In this document: positions 60,000 to 64,000 of the stretch, piece by piece
Numbering within the stretch: position 1 is the first letter of the stretch
How the letters are laid out: the number at the start of each line of letters is the position of its first letter
From: Clostridium cavendishii DSM 21758
Lineage (GTDB): Bacteria; Bacillota; Clostridia; Clostridiales; Clostridiaceae
Assembly (NCBI RefSeq): GCF_900141845.1
Contig: NZ_FQZB01000017.1
Coordinates: 1-64,000, forward strand
Length of the DNA: 64,000 nucleotides
Direction of reading: 5' to 3'
Notes under the pieces: generated by a model
What the model was told of the DNA's origin: nothing
What the model saw: only the letters and a program-made list of their open reading frames with translations
Database searches by the model: none
Program-made: the position numbers and the translations under genes

Positions 60000-60275
60000 A
60001 TGGAAAATATATCAAGTGAGGAAAAAGAATTTCTAAAAAGAGTGTATTGTAAAGTAAATTATTTAGAATATGAAAAAATGCAGCAAGAGTTAATAAAAGA
60101 AAATGAAAAGGAGCTTAGAAAAAGAAAAATAAAAGAGTGTATAACATTAGGATTATTATTTATAGTAGTTACCTCATTTAGTGTATTTAGTGATTTTGAT
60201 TTTGGTGTAATTATGGGAAGTGTAGTTTTGATGTTATTAGTGACATCATATTATGAATTTAGTTTAAATGTGTGA
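60000..60275 (+). CDS. small membrane protein, possible anti-sigma factor
   Basis: A 91-aa protein with a charged cytosolic N-terminal part (about 1-45, rich in Glu and Lys) and two helices (about 47-64 and 68-86). Position 3 bp after the sigma gene suggests that it holds the sigma factor at the membrane, but the usual zinc-binding His/Cys motif is absent. Confidence 0.6.
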   Translation: MENISSEEKEFLKRVYCKVNYLEYEKMQQELIKENEKELRKRKIKECITLGLLFIVVTSFSVFSDFDFGVIMGSVVLMLLVTSYYEFSLNV

Positions 60276-60327
60276 AAGTTAATATTTTTAGTATAGATTT
60301 TAAAAGGGAATAAGATGAGGTGTTAGT

Positions 60328-61191
60328 ATGAAAATAGAAATAAATAATCTTTGTAAATCCTATGGAAATAAAGAAGTCTTAAAAAATGTAGATTTACAAA
60401 TAAATGAAGGTATGTTTGGACTTTTAGGACCAAATGGAGCAGGAAAGACTACCCTTATGAGAGTGCTTACTACTCTTATTAATAAAAATAGTGGAGATGC
60501 AAAAATAAATGGAATTGATATAGCTAATAAAGATAAGATAAGAGGGATTGTGGGGTATTTACCTCAGGATTTTTCAATGTATCCTTCAATGAAAGTTTAT
60601 GAGGCTATGGACTATATAGCTGTTCTTTGTGAAATTAATAATAAAAATGAAAGAAAGACTATTATTGAGGATCTTTTATGTAAAGTAAATTTAGAGAATA
60701 ATATGAAGACTAAAATAAAAGTATTATCAGGGGGAATGAGGAGGAGGCTAGGAATAGCTCAGGCTATGATAAATAATCCTAAAGTCCTTATAATAGATGA
60801 ACCAACTGTAGGTTTAGATCCAGAAGAAAGAGTTAGATTTAGAAATATGCTTAGAGATTTTTCAGATGAAAAGATAGTAATTCTTTCAACACATATAGTT
60901 GAAGATATTGAATTTACCTGTGAAAATATGGCTGTGCTTAAAAGTGGAAAAATAGTCTATAAAGGAAAAGTTAATGAATTTATAAAGGATGCCAATGGAC
61001 ATGTATGGTCTATATTAGTAAAAAAGAATCAGTTAGAAGAAATTAAAGATAAATATAATATTATATCTACAGTTGCTGATGGGGATAAATATAGAGTTAA
61101 ATTTATTGCGGATAGTAAGCCTTTTGAAAATGCAGTTATTATTACTCCTAATATGGAAGATGCATATATGAAAGTAGTTAAGGAGGCATAA
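60328..61191 (+). CDS. ABC transporter ATPase (CcmA/BcrA type)
   Basis: A 287-aa ATP-binding protein: Walker A GPNGAGKTT (near 36), signature LSGGMRRRLGIAQ, Walker B VLIIDEPTVGLDP and His in LSTHIVED. The C-terminal extension (about 215-287) is common to the drug/bacteriocin-type exporters. Operon: sigma factor, membrane protein, ATPase, two permeases. Confidence 0.93.
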   Translation: MKIEINNLCKSYGNKEVLKNVDLQINEGMFGLLGPNGAGKTTLMRVLTTLINKNSGDAKINGIDIANKDKIRGIVGYLPQDFSMYPSMKVYEAMDYIAVLCEINNKNERKTIIEDLLCKVNLENNMKTKIKVLSGGMRRRLGIAQAMINNPKVLIIDEPTVGLDPEERVRFRNMLRDFSDEKIVILSTHIVEDIEFTCENMAVLKSGKIVYKGKVNEFIKDANGHVWSILVKKNQLEEIKDKYNIISTVADGDKYRVKFIADSKPFENAVIITPNMEDAYMKVVKEA

Positions 61192-61193
61192 TT

Positions 61194-62378
61194 ATGTTTT
61201 GGCAGTTATTTTGTAAAGAACTTAAATATTATTTTAAAAGTATAACCTATTTTATATTTGCATTGGGAGTTATAGTGTTTTGTTTTAGTCAAGTAAAACC
61301 AAGTATTAATGTTGATGATATAAAACCAAAATCACCACAAGAAATTGACGAAATAATAAGCAAACTACCAGAACAAGATAGAATGCAAGCTAAATTTGGA
61401 TTTGAGCGCAATTATGGAAGAAAAACAATTACAGATATTAAAATGAAACAAAAGGTTGTTTGTAATTATCTTGAACAAGAGCTTAGTGAGGGGAAAATTG
61501 GTACTTATAAGCTTGGCTTGCTTAAGAAAATAAAGACAAGCGAAAAACAAGAAAATGATTTAAGAGATGAAATAAAGAAAATATCTCCGGAAAAAGAAAT
61601 TTCAGAAACAGATTTTATAAATGTTTTAGATGAAATAGATAAAATAATTGGTGGAGGAAGCAATTATGGAGAGAAGTTTAGAGATGCTCTTTTTCAAACA
61701 GGAGCTTCATATGAAGTTGCATTAGAAGAGTATAATGCTATAGTGAAGGAAGATAAAATTACCAATGCATATGCAAGGGAATTTGCAGACTATATGGGAA
61801 TAACAGCAGGTATTTTTCCTATTTTTATAGCTGCATTTGTGCTTATAAAAGATATGAAAAGTAGAACTCAAGAAATAATTTTTACTAAGAAGGTCAGTTC
61901 ACTTAAATATATACTAACTAAATATTTAGCTACAATAGTTGCTTTTATAATACCATATTTTATTTTAGCAACTTATGAAACAGTAATTTTTAGTAAAGTA
62001 GGCGCTGAATTAAATGTAGCTATAGATTATTTTGCTTTTTATAAGTATGTTTTAACGTGGATATTACCAACTTTAATGTTTGTTACTGCATTAGGAATGA
62101 TTTTAGCAGTAGTAGTTAAAAATCCAATTCCAGCAATAATAATACAAATATTGTTGTGGATTGTTTCAATTACTGAATTAAGGGGAAGTTATGGAATTCA
62201 AAAAATCCTTATAAGATATAATGAGATTACTAGTAATGCTGAATATATTAAGTATATAAATAATATAGCTATAAATAGAGTTTTTTACTTTGTACTTTCT
62301 ATAGGAATATTAATGTTAACTATATATATCTATAATAGAAGGAGATGTTCAGTAGGTGAAAAACTTAATTTGTTATAA
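61194..62378 (+). CDS. ABC transporter permease 1
   Basis: A 394-aa permease: first helix (about 15-35), a large polar domain (about 36-195), then five more helices to about 385. The ATG lies 2 bp after the ATPase stop, with AAGGAGGC in front. The large domain is typical of ABC-2 permeases of sensing or export systems. The end overlaps the next gene by 23 bp. Confidence 0.83.
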   Translation: MFWQLFCKELKYYFKSITYFIFALGVIVFCFSQVKPSINVDDIKPKSPQEIDEIISKLPEQDRMQAKFGFERNYGRKTITDIKMKQKVVCNYLEQELSEGKIGTYKLGLLKKIKTSEKQENDLRDEIKKISPEKEISETDFINVLDEIDKIIGGGSNYGEKFRDALFQTGASYEVALEEYNAIVKEDKITNAYAREFADYMGITAGIFPIFIAAFVLIKDMKSRTQEIIFTKKVSSLKYILTKYLATIVAFIIPYFILATYETVIFSKVGAELNVAIDYFAFYKYVLTWILPTLMFVTALGMILAVVVKNPIPAIIIQILLWIVSITELRGSYGIQKILIRYNEITSNAEYIKYINNIAINRVFYFVLSIGILMLTIYIYNRRRCSVGEKLNLL

Positions 62379-62970
62379 TTTAAAACTTATAAGCAAAACA
62401 AATATTTTAATAGCAATTGTATTTTTAATAGTGATTTCATTAATGATAGATATGAATTTTTTAACTTACAAAGAAGCTGCTAATATAGGCGAATTTTATA
62501 TATCTATAATAGGGATAATAATATTTCCCTATTTATGTACTATAGAATATAACCAAAATATAAAGGAAACTATTTTTACTAAGAAAACAAGCTTTACTAA
62601 GGTAGTTTTTATTAGAATAATCTTAATATCTATCTTCATGATACTATGTACATCTGCAATCACAGCAATACAGGTATTTAATGGTGGTAATTTTAAAGCT
62701 ATAGAATTAATAGCAGGAACTTGTATAACAATTTTCTTTTTGGGAATGCTCGGAATAACTGCAAGTAATATATTTGAAAATGAAATGCTGGGATATATGA
62801 TAGCATTTATGTATTATTTTTTTGAACGATTTAATGCAGGAAAGTATACAAAAGACTTGTATTTATTCAGTCTTGTACAAGGTAGTTTTACTTATGGTAA
62901 ATGGTGTATACTTTTAATCTCTTTAGCATTACTTGCTGTAAATTTAATTATATTGAAAAGAAAAAGTTAA
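62356..62970 (+). CDS. ABC transporter permease 2
   Basis: A 204-aa ABC-2-type permease with six helices and no large soluble domain, so it is a partner of the longer permease. The start is GTG at 62356, inside the end of the previous gene, with AGAAGGAGATG in front; coupled translation is likely. A strong terminator follows. Confidence 0.82.
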   Translation: MKNLICYNLKLISKTNILIAIVFLIVISLMIDMNFLTYKEAANIGEFYISIIGIIIFPYLCTIEYNQNIKETIFTKKTSFTKVVFIRIILISIFMILCTSAITAIQVFNGGNFKAIELIAGTCITIFFLGMLGITASNIFENEMLGYMIAFMYYFFERFNAGKYTKDLYLFSLVQGSFTYGKWCILLISLALLAVNLIILKRKS

Positions 62971-62989
62971 TATGAATTTTTAATACGCT

Positions 62990-63054
62990 AAGTAGGCAGA
63001 TAGAAATTTGAGACAACTCATAGTTGACTCAAATTTCTATTAGCCTACTTTTTT
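62990..63054 (+). terminator. long terminator of the ABC operon
   Basis: AAGTAGGC..ATAGAAATTTGAG / CTCAAATTTCTAT..GCCTACTT followed by T residues. Confidence 0.9.
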
Positions 63055-63149
63055 AAATTAAGTAGTGAATAATATCTATATTTTTTTACAAACAATATAA
63101 ATGTTATGCTTATTAATTGTTCTATTAAGTATGAATAAGGAGTGGGAGA

Positions 63150-64000
63150 ATGAGTTTACAATGTGTACAGGGAGTTCCTATGTTTACTAAAATAAATAAG
63201 GTACCAAAACAATATGAGTATCTTACACAAGATATAGAAACAGAAGTAATTATTATAGGCGGCGGAGTAACAGGATGTATTTTAGGACATTATTTTACAA
63301 AAAATAATATTCCTGCTGTTATTCTAGAGAAAAATCGGATAGCTCATGGAAGTACTAGTATAACAACATCACTTTTACAATATGAGTTAGATAGTAATGC
63401 AAAAGAATTAGAGGAATATACAACTTTAGATAATGTGATACAATCTTACAAATTGGGGTTAAAGGCTTTAGAGGAAATGGATGAATTTATAAATATATAT
63501 GGAAATGGATGTGATTACGAAAGGAAGGATACTCTTTTATATACATCTAAAAAATTAGAAGTAGATATTATTAAGGAAGAATATCTTATTAGAAAAAATG
63601 CAGGATTAGATGTTAATTTTATTACAGAAGAGGATAATCCTTTTAGCTTTGATTTAAAGGCTGGAGTATATGCAAATAAAGGAGGAGCACAGCTTGATCC
63701 ATATAAATATACTCATCAATTATTAGAGGTTAGTTCAAAACAAGGATTACGTATTTTTGAAAATACAGAAGTGATGACTATTAATTATTTAAATGAAGGT
63801 GTAGAAGTTATAACTAGTTATGGTTACAAGGTAAAAGGAAAGAAAGTAATAATTGCTACAGGATATAATACTGATAGATTTACAAAAAGAGATTTTGGAG
63901 TTAAAACAGTTACATATAATATAGTTACAAAGCCAGTTAATAGTTTAGATGGATGGCAAAATAAAGTACTTATTAGAGATAATACTAATCCGTACAATTA
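63150..64000 (+). CDS. FAD-dependent oxidoreductase, DAO family (partial)
   Basis: The N-terminal 283 residues of an FAD enzyme; the gene runs off the window. The dinucleotide-binding motif IIIGGGVTGCILGHYF (about 32-47) and EKNRIAHGSTSITTSLLQYE are typical of DAO-type oxidases, some of which carry a C-terminal Rieske domain. TAAGGAGTGGGAGA precedes the ATG. The substrate is unknown. Confidence 0.85.
   Translation, partial: MSLQCVQGVPMFTKINKVPKQYEYLTQDIETEVIIIGGGVTGCILGHYFTKNNIPAVILEKNRIAHGSTSITTSLLQYELDSNAKELEEYTTLDNVIQSYKLGLKALEEMDEFINIYGNGCDYERKDTLLYTSKKLEVDIIKEEYLIRKNAGLDVNFITEEDNPFSFDLKAGVYANKGGAQLDPYKYTHQLLEVSSKQGLRIFENTEVMTINYLNEGVEVITSYGYKVKGKKVIIATGYNTDRFTKRDFGVKTVTYNIVTKPVNSLDGWQNKVLIRDNTNPYN

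Noticed and set aside
1..64000. CRISPR arrays, insertion sequences, rRNA and tRNA genes
   Set aside because: No regularly spaced repeats, transposase genes (other than the serine recombinase and its relic) or RNA gene signatures were seen by eye.

Overview
The window is AT-rich, low-GC DNA with a typical clostridial gene style: strong AGGAGG ribosome sites, many TTG/GTG starts, and U-tailed hairpins after most genes. The chromosomal genes (DUF1540 protein, RlmD-type methyltransferase, oleate hydratase, HelD-like helicase, SpoVK/CbbX-type AAA proteins, ECF sigma and ABC operon) fit a Clostridium-like member of the Bacillota. No rRNA, tRNA or CRISPR array was seen.

Region 1 (1-3886) holds the 3' part of an SdrD-B repeat surface protein, an esterase, a DUF1540 protein and rlmD. 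Region 2 (about 3845-33210) is a roughly 29.3-kb integrative and conjugative element (ICE) inserted in the 3' end of rlmD by a large serine recombinase. A 24-bp direct repeat with one mismatch flanks it, and the displaced native rlmD tail lies at the right end. Left to right the ICE carries: a two-gene Thoeris-type defence system (membrane-macro ThsA and TIR-like ThsB); a structured leader; a Tn916-family transfer backbone (two DUF961 proteins, DUF6037-like protein, FtsK-type coupling ATPase, Tn916-like oriT); an inserted 6.8-kb Tad-like pilus module; then the rest of the backbone (MobT-type relaxase, TcpD, ArdA, TcpE, VirB4, VirB6-like, NlpC/P60 hydrolase, TcpC). A cargo pocket in the position of tet(M) in Tn916 follows (TetR, TauE exporter, broken YbhB gene). 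The right end has a broken XRE regulator, Orf7/Orf8-like regulators, a structured non-coding stretch, a 48-aa protein and the recombinase. Most gaps in the transfer operon contain a terminator-like hairpin before the next ribosome site, which suggests processive antitermination.

The right attachment site lies inside the recombinase reading frame. If the ICE excises and circularises, that frame runs on for 53 more codons into the left end of the ICE, so integration would change the recombinase C terminus. A decayed copy of the same left-end sequence at 36.92-37.09 kb and a decayed recombinase fragment at 41.12-41.30 kb suggest a second, dead relative of the element.

Region 3 (33.2-41.3 kb) is an accessory stretch: WYL regulator plus uracil-DNA-glycosylase-like protein, MATE transporter, MerR regulator divergent from a DXS-like transketolase, a broken hexapeptide acetyltransferase and a Bcr/CflA transporter. 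Region 4 (41.4-64.0 kb) looks chromosomal: C39-like peptidase, HelD-like helicase, AraC-GNAT fusion, oleate hydratase with TetR regulator, lipoprotein with two-component system, pseudouridine synthase, a 1215-aa protein with four AAA modules plus two membrane proteins, an AEC transporter, an ECF sigma/ABC operon and the start of an FAD oxidoreductase.
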